In this document: piece after piece, positions 1 through 7,982 of the stretch
Layout of the letters: each line of letters starts with the position of its first letter
How positions within the stretch are numbered: the stretch's first letter is position 1
Source of the DNA: Lachnospiraceae bacterium
GTDB taxonomy: Bacteria > Bacillota > Clostridia > Lachnospirales > Lachnospiraceae
Direction of reading: 5' to 3'
NCBI GenBank assembly: GCA_017480195.1
Contig: JAFVBE010000009.1
Coordinates: 41,990 to 105,989 of the forward strand
Length of the DNA stretch: 64,000 nt
The notes under the pieces: model-generated
Told to the model about the DNA's origin: nothing
Databases searched by the model: none
What the model saw: only the letters and a program-made list of their open reading frames with translations
Translations under genes and position numbers: made by a program

Positions 1-70
1 CGACGATTGCCTCGAGCAGGAACAATGAATTATCGGTTATTAATTTGTCCAATGGATGAAAGCTGTTCAT
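1..70 (-). CDS. Start of an unidentified CDS, cut by the left window edge
   Basis: On the minus strand an ATG at 68-70 follows a purine-rich site (AAGGTGTGG, about 5 bases before it) and stays open to the window edge, giving 23 residues that begin MNSFHPLDKLITDNSLF. It has the same direction as the Cys-rich peptide gene upstream at 180-407, so the two may be co-transcribed. Only the N-terminus is visible; it looks amphipathic and I do not recognise a family. A short shadow ORF remains possible. Confidence 0.4.
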   Translation of the reverse strand, partial: MNSFHPLDKLITDNSLFLLEAIV

Positions 71-146
71 TGTATCCACACCTTGTTGACTGTCTTGTTA
101 TACTATATGAATTACGAATGTAAAATATTAATATGTAGTGAAAGGC

Positions 147-163
147 TGCTGCACTAAGCAGCA
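147..163 (-). terminator. Weak hairpin downstream of the Cys-rich peptide gene
   Basis: Read on the minus strand, TGCTGC-TTAGT-GCAGCA forms a 6-bp stem with a 5-nt loop just after the stop codon of the 180-407 gene, followed by CCTTT rather than a long U run. It is probably a weak terminator or an mRNA-end stabiliser. Confidence 0.35.
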
Positions 164-179
164 ACCTCTCCGGCAATAA

Positions 180-407
180 TTAGCAGCCACAGCCGCCATT
201 GTTGCCGCAGCAGCAAAGGAGGATAAGGATTATCCAGATGCAGTCACATCCGCCGCCAAAGCCATTGTTACCAAATGGACCATTGTTATTACCACAGCAT
301 GAAAGTAATAATAAGATAATAATTATGCAGGAGCAGCTATTGTTTCTTCCGAAACCGAAATCATTGTCACAGCCACAACCGCACTGAGTTGCTGATAAAT
401 CGCTCAT
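180..407 (-). CDS. Small Cys/Gly-rich protein ('chorion class high-cysteine HCB' type)
   Basis: This 75-residue protein starts at the ATG at 405-407, chosen because an AGGAGG-like site (complement of CCTCCA, 415-420) sits just upstream; the in-frame ATG 29 codons earlier lacks such a site. After MSDLSATQCGCGCD it contains two similar modules: Cys, a run of 7-8 Ile/Leu/Trp, then Cys-Cys(-Cys)-Gly-Asn-Asn and a Gly/Phe/Asn linker. It ends GGCGC. The layout matches short Clostridia proteins commonly labelled 'chorion class high-cysteine protein', whose function is unknown. The very hydrophobic Cys-flanked runs suggest membrane association or a cross-linked surface or coat role; this is inference. 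No lipobox or typical signal peptide is visible. Confidence 0.75.
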   Translation of the reverse strand: MSDLSATQCGCGCDNDFGFGRNNSCSCIIIILLLLSCCGNNNGPFGNNGFGGGCDCIWIILILLCCCGNNGGCGC

Positions 408-614
408 TACAAAGCCTCCATTAATTTCTTTATGGTATATATTATTCAGGTTTTTTGGATGTGTTAAAAAAGATTTTATTGGTTTTGAAAACAATTATAT
501 CTATTATACCCTTGAAATAAAATAAAGGGGTATAATGGGTATAATTAATTTAACTTCAATTTTCTGTCGGGGAATTTGACTCTCAAAATTTTATAAATAG
601 TTGACATAACATCT

Positions 615-700
615 CTAAAAACATGCATTTTTATTCTGAAAATAGTCTAAAAATATGCATTTTCATATAAAAACGATACCTAAAATATGAATTTTTGAAT
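615..700 (+). repeat. Three phased AT-rich repeats before the ATPase gene
   Basis: Copies begin at 615, 647 and 680 and follow the pattern CTAAAA(A)-YATG(C/A)ATTTT. The first two are CTAAAAACATGCATTTTTAT and CTAAAAATATGCATTTTCAT; the third is slightly diverged. The spacing of 32 and 33 bp is about three helical turns, so they lie on one DNA face. The last copy covers the -35 hexamer of the likely promoter at 695-723. They may be regulator binding sites, perhaps autoregulatory, or UP-type/curved DNA. Confidence 0.55.
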
Positions 701-723
701 TGAAAAACCTCCGATTTTATGCT
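695..723 (+). promoter_or_regulatory. Probable promoter of the DUF4143 ATPase
   Basis: TTGAAT (695-700), a 17-bp spacer and TATGCT (718-723) precede the GGAGG ribosome site and the ATG at 750. The -35 overlaps the third phased repeat. Confidence 0.45.
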
Positions 724-749
724 AAAATTCCCAAAAAGGAGGTGTTATT

Positions 750-2048
750 ATGCTTAAACGTAAGTTTTATAATGTTTTGTTGGAATGGAAAAACAAGAAA
801 AAACAATCATGCCTTCTTGTAAAAGGTGCAAGGCAAATCGGAAAAACATATATTATAGATTTGTTTGGACGAGAAAACTATAAAAGTTATATTTATATTA
901 ATTTCATAGAAAATCCGCAGGCAAAGGATATTTTTGAAGGAGAGCTGTCTGCAGAGGAAATATACAAAAGAATATCTTTGGTTATGCCTGAATCAAAATT
1001 CAATGAAAAAAACACTCTGATTTTCTTGGATGAAATTCAAGAGTGTCCAAATGCAAGAACAGCGTTAAAATTCCTTGCTTTGGATGACCGATTTGATGTG
1101 ATAGCATCAGGGTCGCTTTTGGGTATCAGATATAAGGAGGTTACATCCATACCTGTTGGATATGAAGAACAAATTGAGATGTATTCTTTGGATTTTGAGG
1201 AATTCTTATGGGCGATGGGATATGATAAGGAAAAGATTGCAGTTCTTCGTGAATACTTTGATAAGAAAGAAAAAGTACCTGATGCAATAAATGAAAAAAT
1301 GTTTGCATTGCTTAGAGAATATATGGCTATTGGAGGCATGCCGGCTGTTGTAGAAACATTTGTTAATACTCATCATTTTGGTGAAGTATACAAGATTCAG
1401 CAAATGATTTTAGATAGTTATTATGATGATATTTCAAAATATGCAACCAATACTGAAAAACCTAAGGTGAAAAATGCATATCTGTCTATTCCAAAGCAGC
1501 TTTCTAAAGAAAATAAAAAATTTCAATTTTCGATTGTGGAAAACAAAGCAACAGCTCGAAAATATGAAAATAGTATTGAGTGGTTAAGGGATGCAGGGTT
1601 TATAAAAATGTGTTACAATGTTTCAACTCCTGATTTTCCGCTTAATGCTTATGAAAGAGATAATCAATATAAGGTATATTCGTCTGATATCGGTATTCTT
1701 GTTGCGATGTATGGATTTGATATGAAAAAAGCGATTATAGATAATACAATTAAAGGAAATGTGAAGGGTGGTATATACGAAAATCTCGTGATAGATATGT
1801 TAAGCAAAAGTGGACATAAACCAAGCTATTATCGTAATACCGATGGTTCATTGGAAATAGAATTTTTAATTACTGTTGATACTAAGGTTATTCCTATTGA
1901 GGTTAAAGCTAATAATAATTCTACTATATCGCTTAATAGGCTTCTTGAAAAAGATGATATACCTTATGGATATAAATTAATATCAGGTAATATTGGTATT
2001 AATGATAAAAAAATAGTCATGCCTCTTTATATGGCGATGTTTATATAA
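750..2048 (+). CDS. AAA ATPase with DUF4143 C-terminal domain
   Basis: This 432-residue protein belongs to the large AAA_14/DUF4143 group of uncharacterised ATPases. Walker A is GARQIGKT (about 26-33), Walker B lies in TLIFLDEIQE (about 90-99), and GSLLGI follows as a sensor-like strand. The C-terminal part carries the IEFL...IPIEVKA pattern (about 370-388), which resembles a PD-(D/E)XK nuclease core. AAAGGAGG lies 7-8 bases before the ATG. It stands alone between a Cys-rich peptide gene and argG, and ends at a strong terminator. A distant paralogue lies at 22339-23658. The biological role is unknown; stress, mobile-element or defence functions have been suggested for similar families but nothing here proves one. 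Confidence 0.85.
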   Translation: MLKRKFYNVLLEWKNKKKQSCLLVKGARQIGKTYIIDLFGRENYKSYIYINFIENPQAKDIFEGELSAEEIYKRISLVMPESKFNEKNTLIFLDEIQECPNARTALKFLALDDRFDVIASGSLLGIRYKEVTSIPVGYEEQIEMYSLDFEEFLWAMGYDKEKIAVLREYFDKKEKVPDAINEKMFALLREYMAIGGMPAVVETFVNTHHFGEVYKIQQMILDSYYDDISKYATNTEKPKVKNAYLSIPKQLSKENKKFQFSIVENKATARKYENSIEWLRDAGFIKMCYNVSTPDFPLNAYERDNQYKVYSSDIGILVAMYGFDMKKAIIDNTIKGNVKGGIYENLVIDMLSKSGHKPSYYRNTDGSLEIEFLITVDTKVIPIEVKANNNSTISLNRLLEKDDIPYGYKLISGNIGINDKKIVMPLYMAMFI

Positions 2049-2082
2049 CAAAACGCTGCAACGATTCTGTTGCAGCGTTTTG
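2049..2082. terminator. Bidirectional terminator between the ATPase gene and argG
   Basis: CAAAACGCTGCAAC (2049-2062) pairs perfectly over 14 bp with GTTGCAGCGTTTTG (2069-2082) around the loop GATTCT. The A and T runs at its base let it serve the two convergent genes. Confidence 0.85.
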
Positions 2083-2106
2083 CTGTTACCTGATTTTATT
2101 ATATTT

Positions 2107-3321
2107 TTATTTATCCCTCTTTTGATCAAGCATTGCACGTACCTGCATTGAAAGTCCGAACAAGTGGATGAAGCCTTCAGCATCCTTGTGGTCATATAAA
2201 TCACCGGTTGTAAATGATGCAAGCTCCTCTGAGTAGAGTGAGTATGGTGATGTAGTACCTGCCTTTATAATGTTACCCTTGTAGAGCTTGAACTTAACCT
2301 CACCGGTTACACGCTCCTGAGTGCTCTCAACGAAAGCTTGGAGTGCTTCACGAAGTGGGCAGAACCACTTTCCTTCATATATCATATCAGCGAACTTATC
2401 AGCGATGAGCTTCTTATATGCAAGTGTATCTCTGTCAAGGATAAGCTCCTCGAGCTGCTTATGAGCCTCCATAAGAATTGTTCCACCAGGAGTCTCATAT
2501 ACACCACGTGACTTCATTCCGACTACACGGTTTTCTACTATGTCCACGATACCTACGCCGTGCTTGCCGCCGAGTCTGTTCAGCTCGCGTATTACATCGG
2601 CAACCTTCATTTCCTTGCCGTTAACTGCAACAGGATTACCCTTTTCAAATTTAACGGTTACATACTCAGCTTCATCAGGTGCCTTTTCAGGATGAGTACC
2701 AAGCACAAGCAGATGATCCCAGTCAGGCTCCTGTGAAGGGTCCTCAAGCTCAAGTCCTTCGTGGCTTATATGCCATAGGTTTCTGTCACGGCTGTAAGAA
2801 TGTGAAGCATCAAACGGAAGGTCGATGCCGTGTGCCTTACAGTAAGCAATCTCGTCCTCACGTGACTGCATTGTCCATTCAGGCTGTCTCCAAGTAGCGA
2901 TTACTCTTATATCAGGAGCAAGTGCCTTAATATTAATCTCAAAACGAACCTGATCGTTACCCTTTCCTGTTGCACCGTGGCAGATTGTAGTTGCGCCTTC
3001 TTTTCTTGCAATATCTACAAGCTTCTTAGCGATAAGAGGTCTTGCAAATGATGTACCGAGAAGGTACTTGTTCTCGTATACGCAGCCTGCCTTTACGCCC
3101 GGCATAACATAGTCCTCACAGAATTCATCTATTACATCAAGTATGTAAAGCTTTTCTGCTCCGGAGTACTTTGCTCTTTCCTCAAGACCATCAAGCTCAC
3201 TTTCCTGTCCTACATCAATACATACACATACAACATCAAAATCATAGGTTTCCTTTAACCAAGGGATGATAGCAGTAGTATCAAGTCCGCCTGAGTATGC
3301 AAGTATAACTTTTTCTTTCAT
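2107..3321 (-). CDS. argG: Argininosuccinate synthase
   Basis: The 404-residue cytoplasmic enzyme joins citrulline and aspartate using ATP to give argininosuccinate, the penultimate step to arginine. The N-terminal PP-loop AYSGGLDTT (about 8-16) binds ATP, and GATGKGNDQVRFE and SYSRDRNLW are typical ArgG segments. The length is normal for the family. The start has AGGAGG 6-7 bases upstream. It is transcribed divergently from argC across an AT-rich region with paired promoters, which fits common control by an ArgR/AhrC regulator. argH, the usual partner, is not in the window. Confidence 0.97.
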   Translation of the reverse strand: MKEKVILAYSGGLDTTAIIPWLKETYDFDVVCVCIDVGQESELDGLEERAKYSGAEKLYILDVIDEFCEDYVMPGVKAGCVYENKYLLGTSFARPLIAKKLVDIARKEGATTICHGATGKGNDQVRFEINIKALAPDIRVIATWRQPEWTMQSREDEIAYCKAHGIDLPFDASHSYSRDRNLWHISHEGLELEDPSQEPDWDHLLVLGTHPEKAPDEAEYVTVKFEKGNPVAVNGKEMKVADVIRELNRLGGKHGVGIVDIVENRVVGMKSRGVYETPGGTILMEAHKQLEELILDRDTLAYKKLIADKFADMIYEGKWFCPLREALQAFVESTQERVTGEVKFKLYKGNIIKAGTTSPYSLYSEELASFTTGDLYDHKDAEGFIHLFGLSMQVRAMLDQKRDK

Positions 3322-3432
3322 TATATTTTCCTCCTAATTATTATACATTTCAGATAAGAACTTTCTTATCATGATTATTCGATTTGACTGTATTTTGAAA
3401 ATGAATATCTTTATCCGCAGTCGCTGTACTCG

Positions 3433-3461
3433 ATTATATACTATTAAAGATATAAATGCAA
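3433..3461 (-). promoter_or_regulatory. argG promoter
   Basis: On the minus strand TTGCAT (complement of 3456-3461), 17 bp and TATAAT (complement of 3433-3438) form a near-consensus vegetative promoter about 110 bp before argG. Confidence 0.65.
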
Positions 3462-3575
3462 TTATTTTTTTGATAAAATATGCATAAATAAATGTATAAA
3501 ACATATAAAATATACATAAAAATGAATAAAAATAATAAAAATAATAAAAAATATTCAAAAAATACTAAAAATATA
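3462..3575. promoter_or_regulatory. Possible ArgR/AhrC operators in the argG-argC divergent region
   Basis: Between the two divergent promoters lies 114 bp of very AT-rich DNA with repeated half-sites resembling the ARG box (TGAATWWWWATTCA): TGCATAAATAAATGTATA (3481-3498), ATGAATAAAAAT near 3521-3532 and ATATTCA near 3551-3557. None is a perfect palindrome, so this is a candidate operator region supported mainly by its context. Confidence 0.4.
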
Positions 3576-3604
3576 TTGCATATTTGCCGATGCGGTTGTA
3601 TAAT
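3576..3604 (+). promoter_or_regulatory. argCJB promoter
   Basis: TTGCAT (3576-3581), 17 bp and TATAAT (3599-3604) lie 38 bp before the argC start. This mirrors the argG promoter in hexamers and spacing. Confidence 0.7.
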
Positions 3605-3642
3605 GAGCAAAGTTTCTATATTTAATAGGATGGAGAATTATT

Positions 3643-4599
3643 ATGAAAACAAAGGTGTATATAGACGGACAAAGTGGAACAACGGGCTTACAAATATTTG
3701 ACCGAATCGGTGCGCGTACGGATTTGGAACTTTTAAAAATCGCGGAAGATAAAAGACATGATATAGATGAAAGAAAGAAGTTTTTAAATGAAGCGGATGT
3801 CGTGTTTTTGTGTCTGCCGGATCAGGCGGCTATAGAATCGGTTTCGCTGATTGAGAATGATAAAGTAAAAGTGATAGACGCTTCTACGGCTCATCGTACC
3901 AATGATGAATGGGTTTACGGATTTCCGGAAATTTCAAAGGAAGCAAGAGAAAAGATTGCAAAAGGAAAAAGAGTTGCCAATCCGGGCTGTCACGCCACGG
4001 GGATGATTTCTACAGTGGCACCTCTTGTACATATGGGAATTCTTCCGAAGGATTATCCTCTTACCTGTTATTCGCTTACAGGCTATTCGGGCGGTGGTAA
4101 GAGTATGATAGCAGATTATGAAGCAGATGATAAGGATGAGAAGCTTTTTGCACCGGGTATCTATGGACGGACGCTTAAGCATAAACATATTCCGGAGATG
4201 CAGAAGGTTACAGGACTTACATATGCTCCCTGCTTTTTGCCTATAGTCGATGATTATTATAAGGGAATGGCAACTACCATTCTGCTTCAAAGCAGACTTT
4301 TAAATGGAAAGCCGACAGCTAAAGAAGTGTGCGAAAGACTTAAGGAATATTATAAGGATGAGTTCTTTATTAAGGTAAGAGATTTTGAAGAAGAAAAGCC
4401 CGGAACCATATATGCTAATGCTTTAGCGGGAACTAATAATCTGGAAATCGCGGTATATGGTCATGAAAATCAAATCGCCGTAACGGCAATCTTCGATAAT
4501 CTTGGCAAAGGTGCATCCGGTGCCGCTGTCCAAAATATGAATATTATGCTGGGGCTTCCTGAGAACGAAGGACTGATGACGCCATCAACACTTGCTTAA
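3643..4599 (+). CDS. argC: N-acetyl-gamma-glutamyl-phosphate reductase, short type
   Basis: The 318-residue enzyme reduces N-acetylglutamyl phosphate to the semialdehyde with NADPH, the third step of ornithine synthesis. The N-terminal DGQSGTTGLQI is the dinucleotide-binding loop and NPGCHATG (about 113-120) holds the catalytic cysteine C116. The length and sequence fit the shorter 'type 2' ArgC rather than the roughly 345-residue type typical of many Firmicutes. The start follows AGGATGGAG. It is first in argC-argJ-argB. The 128-bp gap to argJ holds an imperfect hairpin (GTGCCTG with CAGGCA) near 4650-4690 of unclear role. Confidence 0.95.
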   Translation: MKTKVYIDGQSGTTGLQIFDRIGARTDLELLKIAEDKRHDIDERKKFLNEADVVFLCLPDQAAIESVSLIENDKVKVIDASTAHRTNDEWVYGFPEISKEAREKIAKGKRVANPGCHATGMISTVAPLVHMGILPKDYPLTCYSLTGYSGGGKSMIADYEADDKDEKLFAPGIYGRTLKHKHIPEMQKVTGLTYAPCFLPIVDDYYKGMATTILLQSRLLNGKPTAKEVCERLKEYYKDEFFIKVRDFEEEKPGTIYANALAGTNNLEIAVYGHENQIAVTAIFDNLGKGASGAAVQNMNIMLGLPENEGLMTPSTLA

Positions 4600-4727
4600 C
4601 CTTTTATGTACTACAATAGATGTATGAGCCTGAGTTCGAATCTTAGCGAGAGCGTGCCTGTGATAGCTCTGCAAATTGATGCAGGCAGGCGGAGTGAATT
4701 TTAGCAATAGAAAGAAGGTAATAAAAT

Positions 4728-5957
4728 ATGAATATAATAAATGGCGGCGTCACAGCCGCAAAGGGATATAAATGTGCAAGTATGCGTGTCGGAATAAAGC
4801 CGACAGGCGATAACAGAGATTTGATGCTTCTTACAAGTGAAGTGCCTGCAACCTGTGTCGGAACATTCACGAGAAATAAGGTGAAGGCGGCACCGGTTAA
4901 ATGGGATATGAAGGTTGTAAATGACACGAAGCTGGCACAGGCAGTTGTTGTTAATACAGGTATTGCCAACGCTGCAACAGGTGAGAAGGGCTTAGAAAAC
5001 TGTAAACTTACGGCTGCTGCAGTTAATGAAGCTACAGGCATCGCATCTGAATATGTAATATGCGGTTCAACAGGTGTCATAGGACCACAGCTTCCTATAG
5101 AAAAAATTGTAAACGGTGTAAAGGAGCTTTCGGGTAAGCTTTCCGATGCACCTGAGGAAGCGGAAAATGCAGCTAAGGCTATAATGACTACAGATACACA
5201 TAAGAAGGATATAGCAGTTGAATTTACAATATCAGGAAAGCAATGCCGCATAGGTGCTATGTGCAAGGGGTCAGGTATGATACATCCTAATATGGGTACA
5301 ATGCTTGGATATATGATGTCCGATATTAAGATTGATTATGAGCTTGCACTTGAGACACTGCGTGCGGTGATTGACAAGACCTTTAATATGGTTTCTGTAG
5401 ATGGTGACACTTCTACAAATGATACTGTTATATTTATGGCAAACGGGCTTGCGCAGAATGACGAGATTAATGATAAGGACAGTGAGGATTATGCAGTATT
5501 CTATGAGGCACTTTATACCGTGGCAGAATTCTTAGCCAAGAATATTGCTGAAGATGGTGAGGGCGCTACAAGACTATTTACTGCACATGTAACCGGAGCT
5601 CCTGATTATGAGACTGCAAGAATTCTTGCTAAGTCAATAATCACATCTAATCTTACTAAGGCGGCTATATTCGGTAAGGATGCAAACTGTGGAAGAATAT
5701 TCTGTGCAATGGGATATTCCGGTGCGGAATTCAATCCTGATAAGGTGGATATAACGATGGTAAGCGAGGCAGGTGCAATCAAATTAATTGACAAGGGGAT
5801 GCTTCCGGAATTCTCCGAAGAAGAAGCATTGAGGATACTTGAACCCAAAGAGATAACGGCAGAGTGTGAGCTTCATATGGGAGATGCCGAGGCGACAGCC
5901 TGGGGTTGTGACCTTACCTATGATTATGTTAAAATCAATGCGGATTACCGTTCATAA
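4728..5957 (+). CDS. argJ: Bifunctional ornithine acetyltransferase / N-acetylglutamate synthase
   Basis: This 409-residue protein moves the acetyl group from N-acetylornithine to glutamate, making arginine synthesis cyclic. ArgJ proteins cut themselves into two chains before a conserved threonine; here the segment KGSGMIHPNMGTMLGY places it at T191. The length is normal for the family. A GAAGG site precedes the ATG. With ArgJ present a separate ArgE deacetylase is not required. Whether it can also use acetyl-CoA as a true N-acetylglutamate synthase cannot be told from sequence. A 208-codon antisense ORF over its 5' half is a shadow. Confidence 0.96.
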   Translation: MNIINGGVTAAKGYKCASMRVGIKPTGDNRDLMLLTSEVPATCVGTFTRNKVKAAPVKWDMKVVNDTKLAQAVVVNTGIANAATGEKGLENCKLTAAAVNEATGIASEYVICGSTGVIGPQLPIEKIVNGVKELSGKLSDAPEEAENAAKAIMTTDTHKKDIAVEFTISGKQCRIGAMCKGSGMIHPNMGTMLGYMMSDIKIDYELALETLRAVIDKTFNMVSVDGDTSTNDTVIFMANGLAQNDEINDKDSEDYAVFYEALYTVAEFLAKNIAEDGEGATRLFTAHVTGAPDYETARILAKSIITSNLTKAAIFGKDANCGRIFCAMGYSGAEFNPDKVDITMVSEAGAIKLIDKGMLPEFSEEEALRILEPKEITAECELHMGDAEATAWGCDLTYDYVKINADYRS

Positions 5958-5982
5958 TATAAAGAAAGAAGAGGAATAAGAT

Positions 5983-6864
5983 ATGGTAAACAGTGATTCA
6001 ATGGATGCGGTTTTAGCTAAGGCGCAGACGCTTATAGAAGCCCTGCCTTACATACAGAAATTCAACGGCACAAAGGTGGTTGTAAAATACGGCGGAAGTG
6101 CTATGGTCGATGAGAATTTGAAATATAATGTAATAAAGGATGTTGCCCTGCTTAAGCTTATAGGAATGAAACCGATAGTAGTGCACGGAGGCGGTAAGGA
6201 GATAAGTGCATGGCTTAAGAAGATAGGTAAGGAGTCGGAGTTTATAAACGGACTTCGTGTTACAGATGAGGAGACTCTTGAGGTTGCCGAGATGGTTCTT
6301 TCAAAGGTAAATAAAAGTCTTGTATCACATATGCAAAAGCTCGGACTTCGTGCCGTAGGTATAAGTGGTAAGGATTCCGGTATATTAAAGGTAAAAAAGA
6401 AATATAGTGATGGAAAGGACATTGGCTATGTGGGTGAGGTCGTGGAGACAGACCATACGCTTATTGACACCTTAATAGAAAATGATTTTATTCCGGTTAT
6501 TGCACCTATAGGCTACAGCGAGGAGGATTTCCACGGATATAATATAAATGCCGATGATCCTGCTTTTGCGGTTGCAACCTCCATAAATGCTGAGAAGCTT
6601 GTTTTTCTTACAGACATTGAAGGAGTATTTATGGATCCCGAGGATAAATCAACGCTTGTATCAGAAATGAGCATTGATGAGGCACAGGGATTTATAGATA
6701 AGGGCGTAGTCGGTGGTGGAATGCTCCCGAAGCTTTCTAACTGTATTGAAGCAATGAAGAACGGCGTGTCCCGTGTCCATATGCTCGACGGACGAGTAGA
6801 GCATTGCCTGTTGCTTGAATTCTTCACCGAGAAAGGTATCGGAACAGCTATCGTGAATAACTAA
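5983..6864 (+). CDS. argB: Acetylglutamate kinase
   Basis: The 293-residue kinase phosphorylates N-acetylglutamate with [11 protein letters not shown] (about 35-41) and VHGGGKEIS (about 68-76) are the amino-acid-kinase phosphate loops, and the [11 protein letters not shown] segment is typical of the family. It starts 25 bp after argJ with GAAGAGG upstream. In arginine-sensitive enzymes an N-terminal helix precedes the kinase fold; the about 28 residues before the conserved core here are compatible with that, but this is not proof of feedback control. It ends the visible operon; argD and argF, which often follow, are absent, and a large palindrome comes next. Confidence 0.96.
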   Translation: MVNSDSMDAVLAKAQTLIEALPYIQKFNGTKVVVKYGGSAMVDENLKYNVIKDVALLKLIGMKPIVVHGGGKEISAWLKKIGKESEFINGLRVTDEETLEVAEMVLSKVNKSLVSHMQKLGLRAVGISGKDSGILKVKKKYSDGKDIGYVGEVVETDHTLIDTLIENDFIPVIAPIGYSEEDFHGYNINADDPAFAVATSINAEKLVFLTDIEGVFMDPEDKSTLVSEMSIDEAQGFIDKGVVGGGMLPKLSNCIEAMKNGVSRVHMLDGRVEHCLLLEFFTEKGIGTAIVNN

Positions 6865-6870
6865 ATAAAT

Positions 6871-7152
6871 GGTCGGTCAGATGTATGATATACTTTGATT
6901 TTTAGGCGGTATGAGGTGTAATATGTAGTCTTACGCTGACTCGTTCTCACTCCGTGTTTGACGTAGGTCTACTAACCTCAAAAAATATCAGAAAGTGGTT
7001 TGAGAACTTTTTTCATAAATGAAAAGTCCTAAAACCACTTTCTTTATTTTATTCGCTAAGTAGACACGTCAAACAAGGGTCAGCTTTAAGACTCATATAC
7101 ACCTCGTACCGCTAAAATCAAAGCATACCCATCTGACCGACATGCTACGCAT
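6871..7152. repeat. Large palindromic element, copy 1
   Basis: About 270 bp folds back almost entirely on itself. GTCGGTCAGATG (6872-6883) pairs with CATCTGACCGAC (7130-7141). Further in, the arms around GGCGGTATGAGGTGTA, TAGTCTTACGCTGACTC and GTTTGACGTAGGTCTACT pair with their partners between 7060 and 7126. The apex AGAAAGTGG...CCACTTTCT surrounds CATAAATG near 7013-7020. A second member at 55931-56168 shares the blocks GTTCTCACTYCGTGTTTGAC and AAGTAGACACRTCAAACAAG and the right end ACCGACATGCTRCGCAT. No ORF lies inside. It follows the argCJB operon, so it could end or protect the transcript. Confidence 0.85.
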
Positions 7153-7257
7153 ATTTGAACATTTAGACTATGTCATGATATAGGCTATTCTCTTGACAAA
7201 TTGAAGTTAAATAATTACTATTTTTCTATATAAATTGATATTAGAGAGGTGATTTAT

Positions 7258-7656
7258 GTGATAATTTATAAGACGATAAAAGAGTATTCACAAAATGATT
7301 TAAAAGAATTATTCGCTTCGGTTGGTTGGGTGTCAGCGGATTATAGTGATAGACTTGTAAAGGCTATAGCTAATTCTGATACTGTTATTTCAGCTTGGGA
7401 TAAAGAAAAATTAGTTGGTCTTATCAATGTGCTTGATGATGGGGACCTTACGGCATATGTACATTATCTTTTAATAAGACCGGATTATCAGAATAGTGGC
7501 ATCGGTAAGGAACTTATCAGACAGTTAAAAAGTATATATAAAGATTATCTTTATATCTGCCTGACTGCAGAGAATAAGGAGGTTGTTCCTTTTTATGAAA
7601 AGCAGGGATTTCGTGTTGTGGAAGGTGGATTACCTATGATTATATATAATCCCTGA
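7258..7656 (+). CDS. GNAT-family acetyltransferase
   Basis: This small cytoplasmic acetyltransferase has 132 residues from the GTG at 7258. I prefer that start because AGAGAGGTG sits 5-6 bases upstream; a GTG three codons earlier would overlap the site. The GNAT core is visible: the strand LVGLINVLDDGDLTAYVHYLLI, the acetyl-CoA loop RPDYQNSGIGKEL, and the C-terminal FYEKQGFRVVEGG. The acceptor substrate is unknown. The gene stands alone between two large palindromes, with a hairpin just after it (CTCAAATATCACAA at 7681-7694 pairing with 7700-7713). Confidence 0.88.
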   Translation: MIIYKTIKEYSQNDLKELFASVGWVSADYSDRLVKAIANSDTVISAWDKEKLVGLINVLDDGDLTAYVHYLLIRPDYQNSGIGKELIRQLKSIYKDYLYICLTAENKEVVPFYEKQGFRVVEGGLPMIIYNP

Positions 7657-7680
7657 AACACAAATATATATAAAATTCAA

Positions 7681-7713
7681 CTCAAATATCACAACTTGCT
7701 TGTGATGTTTGAG
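7681..7713. terminator. Hairpin after the GNAT gene
   Basis: CTCAAATATCACAA and TTGTGATGTTTGAG form a 14-bp stem with one G-T pair and the loop CTTGC. No U run follows, so it may be a weak terminator or an RNA-end stabiliser. Confidence 0.4.
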
Positions 7714-7765
7714 CTGGTGAGGCGGATTTATTTTTTAGTATTACAAGAATAGTTAGTATATTTAT

Positions 7766-7960
7766 ATGCCGGCTGTTGATAGATGTAGGTGTTATGGGTT
7801 TGCAAATTAACCGTATAAAAACATGAGTACTTAAAGAAAACTGAGAGGAACATATTTTACGAAAAGTAATTATATGTTCCTCTCAGTTTGATTTTAGTAT
7901 CTCCTATATTTTTATCCGAGTGAGAATGTGTTATTTGCAACCCCATATAACAGCCGGCAT
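7766..7960. repeat. Large palindrome of a different family between convergent genes
   Basis: ATGCCGGCTGTT (7766-7777) pairs with AACAGCCGGCAT (7949-7960). Inside, TTATGGGTTTGCAAAT (7792-7807) pairs with ATTTGCAA-CCCCATA-AA. The apex AAACTGAGAGGAACATAT (7838-7855) pairs perfectly over 18 bp with 7872-7889. It lies between the convergent GNAT and FKBP-type genes and could end transcription from both sides. It shares no obvious sequence with the palindrome at 6871-7152. Confidence 0.8.
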
Positions 7961-7982
7961 ACATTGATTGTACGCTAAATAT

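Noticed and set aside
750-2048. Type II toxin-antitoxin or restriction system with the neighbouring Cys-rich peptide
   Set aside because: The genes are on opposite strands with separate signals, and no partner or methylase is present.
4600-4727. Riboswitch or attenuator between argC and argJ
   Set aside because: Only a weak hairpin is visible, with no terminator or known aptamer sequence.
4643-5266. 207-codon antisense ORF across argJ
   Set aside because: It mirrors argJ codon bias, has no ribosome site and no recognisable domain.
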